Shown: positions 19,018 through 27,234 of the stretch, piece after piece
Position numbering within the stretch: position 1 is the first letter of the stretch
How the letters are laid out: every line of letters begins with the position of its first letter
From: Pelagibacteraceae bacterium
GTDB taxonomy: Bacteria > Pseudomonadota > Alphaproteobacteria > Pelagibacterales > Pelagibacteraceae
Reading direction: 5' to 3'
DNA: 64,000 nucleotides
Assembly (NCBI GenBank): GCA_018402735.1
Contig: JAGYIF010000003.1
Location: 1-64,000 of the forward strand
Position numbers and translations under genes: made by a program
Notes under the pieces: model-generated
Database searches by the model: none
Seen by the model: the letters and a program-made list of their open reading frames with translations, nothing else
What the model was told of the DNA's origin: nothing

Positions 19018-19675
19018 TTCTTTCTCTTACTTCTGGAAATCTTATTTTATTCGGCTCAAAAACAAATTTCTTTAAAACAAATTTATTAAGGACTAATCCC
19101 TTGTACAAGTCCCTATTGTCATAATTAGAAGAACTGTCAATTAAAAAATGGGGGTAAAAAAATTTTTTGTTATCTATTTCAAAAATCCATTCTGATAAAT
19201 TATTTTTATAGAAATTAAAATTTTTATTATCTGGATTGATTTCAAAACCAATACTTTTTAACAATTCCTGTTCCCACTCGATATAAAGTTTTAAAGAATT
19301 ATTACCGTCTATATTTTGTAGAAAATGTTCGGAATTATAATATAGATCATAGTAGTCATGTCTTTCGGCTAGTAATTTACAACAAAGTTCTGATAAAGAT
19401 TGTATTAAATTTAATATATCTGGTTTGTCAAAAAATTTCGCTGTTATTGCATCTTTAAGTTCTAGATTATAATAGCCCAAATCATCTTCAGATTTAGATT
19501 TCCAATTAAGCGTAAATTTGTTGCCTATTTGTAAATAATTTTTTTTCTTCTTAGAAGATGCACCATACACAATTCCATTATGAAGGCCGTGTGCGCTAGT
19601 AATAAAAGTAGCAACAGATGAGTTTTCGGAATAATTATTAATTTTTAACAAATAACCAGAATCTTGCCAAATCAT
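18989..19675 (-). CDS. recO: DNA repair protein RecO
   Basis: Mediator of RecF-pathway recombination that helps load RecA on SSB-coated DNA. The 228-aa sequence has the OB-fold start MIWQDSGYLLKI with SSVATFITSAHGLHNGIVYGAS, followed by a helical part. The C-terminal four-cysteine zinc finger found in many RecO proteins is absent; no Cys pair is visible after the helical region. Divergent overall, but the position after era (1-nt overlap) in the rnc-era-recO order is diagnostic. Confidence 0.85.
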   Translation of the reverse strand: MIWQDSGYLLKINNYSENSSVATFITSAHGLHNGIVYGASSKKKKNYLQIGNKFTLNWKSKSEDDLGYYNLELKDAITAKFFDKPDILNLIQSLSELCCKLLAERHDYYDLYYNSEHFLQNIDGNNSLKLYIEWEQELLKSIGFEINPDNKNFNFYKNNLSEWIFEIDNKKFFYPHFLIDSSSNYDNRDLYKGLVLNKFVLKKFVFEPNKIRFPEVRERIEKKANETK

Positions 19676-20502
19676 TAATTTTTTTTTAATACAACTGTTA
19701 GAAAAAGATTACACTTACATTTTAAAACTTTTTCCATTTCATTTCTAGCGTACGTACCAATTGCTTTTATAGATCTGCCATCTTTACCTAGAATAATTTT
19801 TTTATGACTAAGTGTTGAGGCGATAATTTTTTGATGAATCGTATAACTTTGCGATTTTACAAGTTTATCTGTAACTATTGAAATTTGATATGGTATTTCT
19901 TGATTTAAATATTTAAGAATACTCTCTCTTGTTATTTCAGCTAAAAAAATCTCTTTAGATATATTTGTCGTGTTATTTTTTTTATAAATCCATTCTTGAA
20001 CCGGAAGTAAATCTGATATTTTATCTAGGAGTTTTTTTATATTTTTCTTCTTTAACGCAGATAAATAAAAAATAGCATCAAATGATTCGATAAATTTGAT
20101 TTCTGAAATTTTTTTTAAAATATAATCATTATCTACTAAATCAATTTTATTAATAATTAAAAATTTTTTTTTTTTGTATTTATTAATAATTTTTTCAATT
20201 TGATCTAAATAATAAAATTTTGAAGTTACGTCTAAGATAACTAACAGCAAATCTGAGCGATCTATACTTGCCAAAACATCCTTAAAATAATTTGCATCAT
20301 TTTTTTTTTGATAAAATCCTGGAGTATCAATAAATACTATTTGAGTATCATTGTAGTTTTTTACTGCATCAAGTGATTTTAGTGTTGTTTGCACTTTGTG
20401 AGAAACAATAGAAATTTTTTTATCAAAAATTGCATTCACCAAGGTAGATTTTCCAGAATTTGTAGGTCCAGAAATAGCCACATACCCACATTTTTTTGTC
20501 AT
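19675..20502 (-). CDS. era: GTPase Era
   Basis: Ribosome-assembly GTPase that binds the 3' end of 16S rRNA. The G1 loop is GPTNSGKST (12-20), G3 is DTPG and G4 is NKID. The C-terminal KH domain shows IILGKDGRSIKAIGTYARNEMEK. 275 aa is slightly short for the family. It overlaps rnc by 4 nt and recO by 1 nt, so rnc, era and recO are translationally coupled, with RNase III and Era both acting on rRNA maturation. Confidence 0.97.
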   Translation of the reverse strand: MTKKCGYVAISGPTNSGKSTLVNAIFDKKISIVSHKVQTTLKSLDAVKNYNDTQIVFIDTPGFYQKKNDANYFKDVLASIDRSDLLLVILDVTSKFYYLDQIEKIINKYKKKKFLIINKIDLVDNDYILKKISEIKFIESFDAIFYLSALKKKNIKKLLDKISDLLPVQEWIYKKNNTTNISKEIFLAEITRESILKYLNQEIPYQISIVTDKLVKSQSYTIHQKIIASTLSHKKIILGKDGRSIKAIGTYARNEMEKVLKCKCNLFLTVVLKKN

Positions 20503-21176
20503 ATCAAATTTAAAGATATCAATAACTTTTCAGCTGCAGATTGTTCTGCTTTTTGTTTTGAGGCACCCTCGCCAACGAAAGTTTTACTATTAGGTATTTT
20601 GACTGAAACTTTAAATATAGGCTTGTGTGAAGGGCCTTGATGAGAAAGACTTTTATAAACTGGTAACTCTTTATATTTTTTTAGCGAAAATTCCTGAAGT
20701 TTTGTTTTTCCATCAATTTCAATATTAATTGATCTTTTAAAGTTATCTTTCCATAATTTTAAAACAAACTTACTAGCTTCCTCAAAACCATGATCTAGGT
20801 AAAATGCGCCAATAAGACTCTCGCACAAATCACCGAAAATTTTCCCATGCCCAATTTTATTTTTTTTTTGCGAACCACTTAATAGTATATATTTTCCTAA
20901 ATTTAAATTTTCAACAATCCGGGCACAAACTTTTTTATTCACTAGAGAAGCTAATTTCTTATCCAAAACACCTTCTTCATCTAATGGATATAATCGGGAA
21001 AGTTCTGTTGCTATTACAAGACCTAAAACACGATCTCCTATAAATTCTAATCTTTCATTATTAGTTTCTGATAATTTTGAAATACTTTTATGAGTTAAGG
21101 CTTTTTCTAAAAGGTTAATATTTTTAAATTTTACACCTAATATTTTTTCAACTTTAAGTAAAATATTCTTATTCAT
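20499..21176 (-). CDS. rnc: Ribonuclease III
   Basis: Double-strand-specific endoribonuclease for rRNA processing, 225 aa. The catalytic signature NERLEFIGDRVLGL lies at about 40-53, a second acidic cluster is in FGDLCESLIGAFYLD, and a double-stranded RNA-binding domain fills about residues 150-225 (ending GEGASKQKAEQSAAEKLL). It overlaps lepB by one base and era by four, the standard lepB-rnc-era order. Confidence 0.97.
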   Translation of the reverse strand: MNKNILLKVEKILGVKFKNINLLEKALTHKSISKLSETNNERLEFIGDRVLGLVIATELSRLYPLDEEGVLDKKLASLVNKKVCARIVENLNLGKYILLSGSQKKNKIGHGKIFGDLCESLIGAFYLDHGFEEASKFVLKLWKDNFKRSINIEIDGKTKLQEFSLKKYKELPVYKSLSHQGPSHKPIFKVSVKIPNSKTFVGEGASKQKAEQSAAEKLLISLNLI

Positions 21177-21904
21177 TAAATAAGTTTTTTAAAAATTCTA
21201 TTAAATCTTATAGACTCGTGCCATTTCCAAAAAGTAAATACATTTGCTATTTTTGTATCGTTTGAGAAAAATAAAAATTGCGCCTTACCTACTAGATTAT
21301 CCTTATGCACATAACCAACACTGGTTAAAAACCTGCTATCTTTTGAGCAATCTCTATTATCGCCAAGAAAAAAATAGTGGTCATTTGGAATTGTATAAAC
21401 GTCAGTATTTTTCATCGAATTTTGAGTTGCATAAAAAATATTATATGTTTTATTTTCGCTTACTTGTTCAGAAAATTCATTTACTTCCAATAATTGATCA
21501 CCGCAAAAAACTTCAGTTTTTTTTATAAAGTCTTTTTTTAATTTTTTATTATTTAAATAAAGATCACTATCTTTAAATTGAATTGTATCTCCAGGAATTC
21601 CTATTAATCTTTTTATATAGTCTGTTCTGTTATCGGATGGTGTCTTGAAAACAATAATATCACCTCTTTTAGGTTGTGAGAAAAAAATTCTATCAGGTAT
21701 AATTTTAATGCTAAATGGAAATGAATGTCTACTATATCCATAAGAAAATTTTGTAACAAAAAGTCTATCACCAACTAAAAGTGTTTTTTCCATAGATGAT
21801 GATGGAATATAAAATGGTTGAAGCAAAATAGATCTAATTATTACTGCTAAGAATAGTGCAACAATAATTGTTTTTAAATTATCAATAATTCTTTCCTTGA
21901 GCAT
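21176..21904 (-). CDS. lepB: Signal peptidase I
   Basis: Inner-membrane serine protease that removes signal peptides from exported proteins. One N-terminal membrane anchor (residues about 10-30) precedes the nucleophile Ser37 in PSSSMEKTL. The general-base Lys98 lies in DYIKRLIGIPGD, and GDNRDCSKDSR is the third conserved box. Total 242 aa. It comes directly after acpS and overlaps rnc by one base. Confidence 0.97.
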   Translation of the reverse strand: MLKERIIDNLKTIIVALFLAVIIRSILLQPFYIPSSSMEKTLLVGDRLFVTKFSYGYSRHSFPFSIKIIPDRIFFSQPKRGDIIVFKTPSDNRTDYIKRLIGIPGDTIQFKDSDLYLNNKKLKKDFIKKTEVFCGDQLLEVNEFSEQVSENKTYNIFYATQNSMKNTDVYTIPNDHYFFLGDNRDCSKDSRFLTSVGYVHKDNLVGKAQFLFFSNDTKIANVFTFWKWHESIRFNRIFKKLI

Positions 21905-21907
21905 GGC

Positions 21908-22273
21908 TTATTTACTTGCAATAACAAAAGCTACAGCCCAAGGATAGTCATCTGACATGCTTAAATTAAATTTCATTTTTTTTAATTTTTGCATCCTAGA
22001 TTGAATGTAAGGTTGCCCAGACTTTTTATTTAGTACTTCAAAATCCAAGAATGATAACTCCTCTCCTATACCTGTTCCTATTGATTTAGCAAAAGCTTCT
22101 TTAGCAGCAAATCGCATGGCTATTTTCGATGATATATTTAATTTAAAATCACGAATTAACGAAATTTCGTTACTCGTAAAAATTTTTTTTAAAAACATAG
22201 ATTTGTTTTGCTTAAGAATTTTTTCTACTCTTTTAATGTTAACAATATCAGTTCCTATACCGATAATTTTCAT
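21908..22273 (-). CDS. acpS: Holo-[acyl-carrier-protein] synthase
   Basis: Transfers phosphopantetheine from CoA to ACP, needed for fatty-acid synthesis. The 121-aa protein starts with MKIIGIGTDIV, where Asp9 binds the metal, and has RFAAKEAFAKSIGTGIG, the second conserved box. It lies one nt after pdxJ and 3 nt before lepB. The pdxJ-acpS-lepB-rnc-era order is widespread in proteobacteria. Its substrate CoA depends on pantothenate from panC elsewhere in this window. Confidence 0.96.
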   Translation of the reverse strand: MKIIGIGTDIVNIKRVEKILKQNKSMFLKKIFTSNEISLIRDFKLNISSKIAMRFAAKEAFAKSIGTGIGEELSFLDFEVLNKKSGQPYIQSRMQKLKKMKFNLSMSDDYPWAVAFVIASK

Positions 22274-22274
22274 A

Positions 22275-23006
22275 TTAATTTTTTATAATCTTAGATAATT
22301 TTTTTACCACATTGCTCAAACCATCAAAAACAGATTGGGATATTACAAAATGACCTATATTATACTCGGATATCTCTTTAATTGTTCTAATATTTTTAGT
22401 ACTTGTATAATTTAAACCATGTCCACAATGCACACCTAATTTATTCTTAAAAGCAAATCTTGCCGCTAATTTTATTTTATTAAATTCTGACTTAGACTTG
22501 TTTTTATCTTCATTATTTAAAAAATTACAATACGATCCAGTATGAATTTCTACATTATCTGCTTTTAATTTAATAGCTTGCTTAACCATTTTTATTTCAG
22601 GATCAATAAACAATGAAACTGATATATTGAATGACTTCAGTTTTGATATTGACTTTTTAAGTAATGGAAGATTATAAAATAAATTTAATCCACCTTCTGT
22701 AGTTAATTCTTTTCTTTTTTCTGGTACTAAGCAAACGAACTCTGGCTTAACTTTTATGGCAAAAGAAATCATTTTTTTTGTTAAAGCCATCTCAAGATTG
22801 AGTGGTTTATTTAATTTTTTTTTTAATAACAGGACATCGTTAGGTTTTATATGTCTTTGATCTTCTCTTAAATGAACGGTTATAGAATCTGCACCCGAAC
22901 TTAAAGAAACTAGTGCTGCTTTTAAAACAGAGGGAAAAGTATTACCTCTAATATTTCTAAGAGTTGCTACATGATCAATATTAATTCCTAATTTACGCTT
23001 AAGCAT
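22275..23006 (-). CDS. pdxJ: Pyridoxine 5'-phosphate synthase
   Basis: Closes the pyridine ring in the DXP-dependent route to vitamin B6 from 3-amino-2-oxopropyl phosphate and deoxyxylulose phosphate. The family start LGINIDHVATLRNIRG is followed by ADSITVHLREDQRHI, which carries active-site residues, and by VEIHTGSYCNF in the second half. 243 aa is normal. It follows pyrE by 2 nt and precedes acpS by 1 nt. PLP is used by GlyA encoded nearby. Confidence 0.97.
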   Translation of the reverse strand: MLKRKLGINIDHVATLRNIRGNTFPSVLKAALVSLSSGADSITVHLREDQRHIKPNDVLLLKKKLNKPLNLEMALTKKMISFAIKVKPEFVCLVPEKRKELTTEGGLNLFYNLPLLKKSISKLKSFNISVSLFIDPEIKMVKQAIKLKADNVEIHTGSYCNFLNNEDKNKSKSEFNKIKLAARFAFKNKLGVHCGHGLNYTSTKNIRTIKEISEYNIGHFVISQSVFDGLSNVVKKLSKIIKN

Positions 23007-23008
23007 AA

Positions 23009-23593
23009 CTAAAATACCTCTCTACTTCCTGGCTTTATGGCTTTAATATTTTTTAGTTTTTCTGGTAAATTTTCTGGTGAGTAAGTGGGTATATCAAAAG
23101 AAATTTGTGAGATTATTTTGTTTTTTATTAATGATTTTCCAGAAGAGCGATCAATAATACATGCATATCCCGATACTTTAGTGCCGAGACTTTCAATAAC
23201 ATTTGCGCACTCTAAACTAGATTTTCCTGTTGTAATAACGTCTTCAACGATTAATATTTTTTTAATTTGATTTAAATTAAACCCTCTTCTTAAAGTAAAA
23301 ATACCATTTACTCTTTCAACAAAAATACTTGGTACATTAAGATGTCTTGAGACTTCATAACCAGCTAAAATCGCTCCAATAGCTGGAGATACAATTGCAT
23401 CAAATTCTAGTTCGGAGGTTTTGATTTTATCAGCGAGAGACTTACAAACAACCTCTGCTTTTTCTGGGAACATTAATAACTTGGCACACTGAACATATTT
23501 TTCACTTCTCAATCCAGAGGATAAAATAAAATGCCCTTCTAATAATGCCCCAGTTTCTTTTAGTAGTTTTGTTGTTTCAGTTTCAGTTAACAT
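23009..23593 (-). CDS. pyrE: Orotate phosphoribosyltransferase
   Basis: Joins orotate to PRPP to form OMP in pyrimidine synthesis. The PRPP-binding signature ILIVEDVITTGKSS is clear, and the N-terminal half has GHFILSSGLRSEKYVQCAKLL, typical of PyrE. Total 194 aa. The first 11 nt overlap the end of rsh, implying coupled translation. The pyrB-pyrX pair for earlier steps of the pathway lies at 35582-37815. Confidence 0.96.
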   Translation of the reverse strand: MLTETETTKLLKETGALLEGHFILSSGLRSEKYVQCAKLLMFPEKAEVVCKSLADKIKTSELEFDAIVSPAIGAILAGYEVSRHLNVPSIFVERVNGIFTLRRGFNLNQIKKILIVEDVITTGKSSLECANVIESLGTKVSGYACIIDRSSGKSLIKNKIISQISFDIPTYSPENLPEKLKNIKAIKPGSREVF

Positions 23594-25292
23594 CTTTATT
23601 CATTTTTCTATTACGTATTATTTTGAAATTTAACGATCTTGCTTTTAATTCAGAAATTAAATTAGTAAAATCTTTTAAATTACTAATTTCAACATCAAAA
23701 ATAAAACTTAAAAAATCTTCTTTTTTATCTACAAGTTCTACGTTAAATATATTGCACTTGTTTTCTCCTATTAAACTGCAAATTTCCCCTAATGTTCCAG
23801 CCTTGTGGCTTAATAGTACCCAAATACTAGATTTATGAATCTTGGTTTCCTTGTTTGCTGGCATTTTGTCGTGCCAATACTTTCTAATAGCAGCCCGAGC
23901 TTTTCCAGTTTTGGCAAAAGCAAGCCAGTGTAATGAAGGTGATTTTTTTGTAGAGGTAATAATCTCTACCTGATCTCCATTAGCTAATTGAGTTTGTAAG
24001 GGATAATTTTTTCCGTTGATTTTTACTCCAATACAAGCGTCTCCAATATCTGAATGAACAGAGTAAGCAAAATCAATTGCTGAAGCATTAGATGGAAGTC
24101 TTATTACCGCTCCTTTTGGTGTAAAGCAAAAAACCTGGTCTTGAAAAAGTTGCATTTTTGTATACTCAAAATAATGCTCTGGGTTTTCACCGCTTTCAAG
24201 CAGCTCAACCAAATCTTGCAGCCAATTGTAAGTTTGTGTATCAGCGCTTGATTTTTCATTACTTTTGTAACTCCAGTGCGATGCAACTCCTCGCTCCGCA
24301 AAGTCATGCATCTTTTTAGTTCTTATTTGTATTTCAATTCTTTGTTTAAAAGGACCTATAAGGGTTGTATGCAGAGAGGAATAATTATTTGATTTTGGTG
24401 TAGAAATATAATCTTTAAATCTACCAGGAACCATCTTCCATTTTTGATGAAAAATTCCAAGAACTTTATAGCAATCATTTACATTCTCTAAAATAATCCT
24501 AAAACCTACAATATCTGTAATTTGCTCTAATGAAATTCTTTTAGAATTAATTTTTTTCCATATAGAAAAACAGGATTTTTCTCTTCCAGTAATGGTAGCA
24601 TCTATATTATTATCTATTAGTGCTTTTTGAAGTTCTTGAGATATTTTAGAAAAGAGTTTTTGAGTATTTGGATTTATACTCTCTAGTCGATCTAAAATTA
24701 ATTTTCTAGCATCAAAATTTAACACCTTAAAGGACAAGTCTTCAAGTTCATCTCTAATGTTGTGCATACCCATACGCTCTGCTAGCGGAGCGTAAATTTC
24801 CATTGTCTCTTTAGCAATTCTGTCTTTTCTTTCTTTTAAAGTGACTGCATCAATAGTTCTCATATTATGTAGACGATCTGCTAATTTAACGAGTAAAACT
24901 CTAATATCTTTAGATGTGGCTAAAATTAATTTTCTAAAATTTTCTGCTATAGTAAATTCCTTATTTGTATTCTCTAATCTAGATAATTTTGTAACACCCT
25001 CAACCAAATCTGCAATTTCGCTTCCAAATTTTTTTTTGACATCATTATATGTAGTGATTGTATCTTCAAGTGTATCGTGGAGTAGTGCAGTAGTTATTGT
25101 TGGTCCATCTAATTTTAATTCAGCTAAAATATTAGCTACAGCTATCGGATGGCTTATGTAGGGATCTCCAGAATCTCTTTTTTGTTGAGCATGGACTTTT
25201 TCAGCAAAACTATAAGCTTCCTTAAGTTTTTCAACGTCAACAAAATCATTATAGCCTTTGATTTTGCTAATTAATTGTTCCTGATTTAGCAT
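23583..25292 (-). CDS. rsh: RelA/SpoT homologue, short form (bifunctional (p)ppGpp synthetase/hydrolase)
   Basis: Controls the stringent-response alarmone. The hydrolase domain (about 27-180) has the HD motif at H72-D73 in LLHDTLEDT. The synthetase domain (about 225-345) has GRFKDYI, with the RXKD form (291-294) usual for bifunctional enzymes. A TGS domain spans about 385-447 and an ACT domain about 489-560. Only some 40 residues lie between TGS and ACT, where full-length RSH proteins carry a long helical plus zinc-finger region. At 569 aa it is therefore well over 100 residues shorter than typical. rpoZ, often just upstream, is not here. Confidence 0.93.
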   Translation of the reverse strand: MLNQEQLISKIKGYNDFVDVEKLKEAYSFAEKVHAQQKRDSGDPYISHPIAVANILAELKLDGPTITTALLHDTLEDTITTYNDVKKKFGSEIADLVEGVTKLSRLENTNKEFTIAENFRKLILATSKDIRVLLVKLADRLHNMRTIDAVTLKERKDRIAKETMEIYAPLAERMGMHNIRDELEDLSFKVLNFDARKLILDRLESINPNTQKLFSKISQELQKALIDNNIDATITGREKSCFSIWKKINSKRISLEQITDIVGFRIILENVNDCYKVLGIFHQKWKMVPGRFKDYISTPKSNNYSSLHTTLIGPFKQRIEIQIRTKKMHDFAERGVASHWSYKSNEKSSADTQTYNWLQDLVELLESGENPEHYFEYTKMQLFQDQVFCFTPKGAVIRLPSNASAIDFAYSVHSDIGDACIGVKINGKNYPLQTQLANGDQVEIITSTKKSPSLHWLAFAKTGKARAAIRKYWHDKMPANKETKIHKSSIWVLLSHKAGTLGEICSLIGENKCNIFNVELVDKKEDFLSFIFDVEISNLKDFTNLISELKARSLNFKIIRNRKMNKDVN

Positions 25293-25312
25293 AGCTAAAC
25301 TATATCAAATAA

Positions 25313-25816
25313 TCAGAGCTTAGTAATCTTATTGTCTCCAAAATTTCCGATTTTGGCTATTAATTTATCTATTTGTTTTCCTGAACTAGGATTTTTCCAT
25401 TTTGAATTTATTTCAAATAATGGCCCCAAAACAAATAGCCTGCTATCAATATTTGGATGTGGCAAATTTAATTCTATATTTTGGTAAGATGCATTAATGC
25501 ATCTTGATGAGTAATCAATAATATCAATATCTAGAGTTCTGGGATCATTTTTTATCATACGTTTCCGACCAAATTTTTTTTCTACAGCCAGAATAATGTT
25601 CAACAATTTTCTTGGATTTGCACTAGTTTTTATCAATGCAACAGAATTTATAAATTCTGGATCCTTGGGGTTTGGATATGCTTTGCTTTTGTAAAATGAT
25701 GATTTTTTTATAATTTCAACTCCATGTTTTTCTAACTCACAATAGGATTTTTGTATAGTTGTTAACGAATTACCAAATCTTGATTTAAGATTTGAACCAA
25801 ATGCCAGATAAATCAT
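25313..25816 (-). CDS. folK: 7,8-dihydro-6-hydroxymethylpterin pyrophosphokinase
   Basis: Transfers pyrophosphate from ATP to hydroxymethyl-dihydropterin in folate synthesis. The N-terminal IYLAFGSNLKSRFGN and the signature RKRMIKNDPRTLDIDIIDY (with the metal-binding DIDI) are clear, as is NLPHPNIDSRLFVLGPL. 167 aa is standard. It lies 8 nt after smpB and 20 nt before rsh on the same strand. Folate made here feeds GlyA. Confidence 0.95.
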   Translation of the reverse strand: MIYLAFGSNLKSRFGNSLTTIQKSYCELEKHGVEIIKKSSFYKSKAYPNPKDPEFINSVALIKTSANPRKLLNIILAVEKKFGRKRMIKNDPRTLDIDIIDYSSRCINASYQNIELNLPHPNIDSRLFVLGPLFEINSKWKNPSSGKQIDKLIAKIGNFGDNKITKL

Positions 25817-25824
25817 TTTATGTA

Positions 25825-26298
25825 TTAACTTGTTTTTCTAAAAATTCTTGATTTTTCACGATCCCAATCTCTATTTTTTTTCGTATTCCTTTTGTCGTAA
25901 TTTTTTTTTCCCTTAGCCAAAGCAATTTGTACTTTTGCAATACCCTTTTTATTAAAATAAATTTTTAAAGGAATTATGCTATAACCATCTCTATTAACTT
26001 TTCCAATAAATTTATTAATTTCTTTTTTTTTTAATAAAAGTTTTCTTAATCTTCTTGGATCGTGATTGTTATAACTAGATTGTGAATATAGAGGAATATA
26101 TGAATTAAATAAAAAAATTTCACCTTCTTGATCAACAGCATATGATTCTGCAATATTTGCTCTGCCTGATCTTAATGATTTAACTTCTGGTCCAAGCAAT
26201 TCTAAACCGGACTCTAAAATTTCTTCAAAAAAATAGTTAAAACTTGCTTTCCTGTTTTGACAAACAATGTTGTCTACAGATTTATTCTTTGTATTCAT
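25825..26298 (-). CDS. smpB: SsrA-binding protein SmpB
   Basis: Binds tmRNA and brings it to stalled ribosomes for trans-translation. The conserved core is intact: [34 protein letters not shown], and the tail [20 protein letters not shown] is the basic helix that enters the mRNA channel. 157 aa. It begins immediately after the dapA stop. The tmRNA gene ssrA itself is not in this window. Confidence 0.96.
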   Translation of the reverse strand: MNTKNKSVDNIVCQNRKASFNYFFEEILESGLELLGPEVKSLRSGRANIAESYAVDQEGEIFLFNSYIPLYSQSSYNNHDPRRLRKLLLKKKEINKFIGKVNRDGYSIIPLKIYFNKKGIAKVQIALAKGKKNYDKRNTKKNRDWDREKSRIFRKTS

Positions 26299-27171
26299 TT
26301 AAATAATAGATAACTGCTCTAAAACTTTTCTAATTTTTAATTTTGAATTCTCAGAAGCTGTTACAAGCGGTAATCTTACTTCCTCTCTCATTAGTTTTAG
26401 TATGTGCAATGAATATTTTGCTGGAACAGGATTACTTTCTACAAACATTACATTGTGCAAATCTATCAATTTATTGAAGAGATTTAAAGCTTCCATATCT
26501 TTTCCGCTTAACGATAAATTTTGAAAATCAGAGCATAGTTTAGGCGCAACATTAGATGAAACTGAAATGCAACCTGAACCACCTCTTTTATTAAATTCAT
26601 ATGCATTTTCGTCATTACCAGTAAGCATTAGAAAATCTTTTCCCATAGCTTTTAATTGCTCATCAACTCTATTCAAATCTCCAGTAGCATCTTTTACTCC
26701 TATAATATTTTTTAATTCAAATAGTCTGCTCATTGTTTCTACGCTCATATCGATGACGCATCTTCCAGGTATGTTGTAAATAATGATAGGAATTCCGCAG
26801 CTATCGTTTATCGCCTTGTAGTGTTGATACAAACCTTCCTGGGTAGGTTTATTATAATAAGGTGTAACAACTAATGCAGCGTCCACTTTAGCCTTTTCTG
26901 CATAGCGCGTTAATTCTATAGCTTCTTTAGTTGAATTAGAACCTGTACCGGCAATGACGGGAATTCTACCTTTAGAAATGCTTACTGTTACATCTATAAT
27001 TTTTTTATGTTCAGAAAAATCTAAAGTAGGAGATTCTCCAGTCGTACCACCTGGTACAAGCCCCGCTGTCCCGTTAGAAATTTGAAATTCAATGAATTTT
27101 TCAAAGCTAGATATGTCTAATTCGCCATCTTTAAATGGGGTGACCATGGCTGTAATAGATCCTTTAAACAT
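26299..27171 (-). CDS. dapA: 4-hydroxy-tetrahydrodipicolinate synthase
   Basis: Condenses pyruvate with aspartate semialdehyde at the start of lysine and diaminopimelate synthesis. The Schiff-base Lys160 is in IIGVKDATGDL, the catalytic Tyr132 in IIYNIPGR, and GLVPGGTTGESPTL binds pyruvate. 290 aa is the usual size. It is the first gene of a long minus-strand run through smpB, folK, rsh and on to parC, and is divergent from the lytic transglycosylase gene. Confidence 0.97.
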   Translation of the reverse strand: MFKGSITAMVTPFKDGELDISSFEKFIEFQISNGTAGLVPGGTTGESPTLDFSEHKKIIDVTVSISKGRIPVIAGTGSNSTKEAIELTRYAEKAKVDAALVVTPYYNKPTQEGLYQHYKAINDSCGIPIIIYNIPGRCVIDMSVETMSRLFELKNIIGVKDATGDLNRVDEQLKAMGKDFLMLTGNDENAYEFNKRGGSGCISVSSNVAPKLCSDFQNLSLSGKDMEALNLFNKLIDLHNVMFVESNPVPAKYSLHILKLMREEVRLPLVTASENSKLKIRKVLEQLSII

Positions 27172-27216
27172 AATAACTAATTGTGTAATTAATTTAAATA
27201 TAACATAAAAAAAAAT

Positions 27217-27234
27217 ATTAATAAGCTTATTAAT
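27217..27234. repeat. 18-bp perfect palindrome over the slt start codon
   Basis: ATTAATAAGCTTATTAAT is its own reverse complement and ends inside the ATG at 27233. It lies in the 61-nt divergent gap between dapA and slt. It could be an operator or could fold to hide the start codon. In DNA this AT-rich, about one such palindrome is expected by chance in a 64-kb window, so the position is the only support. Confidence 0.35.
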
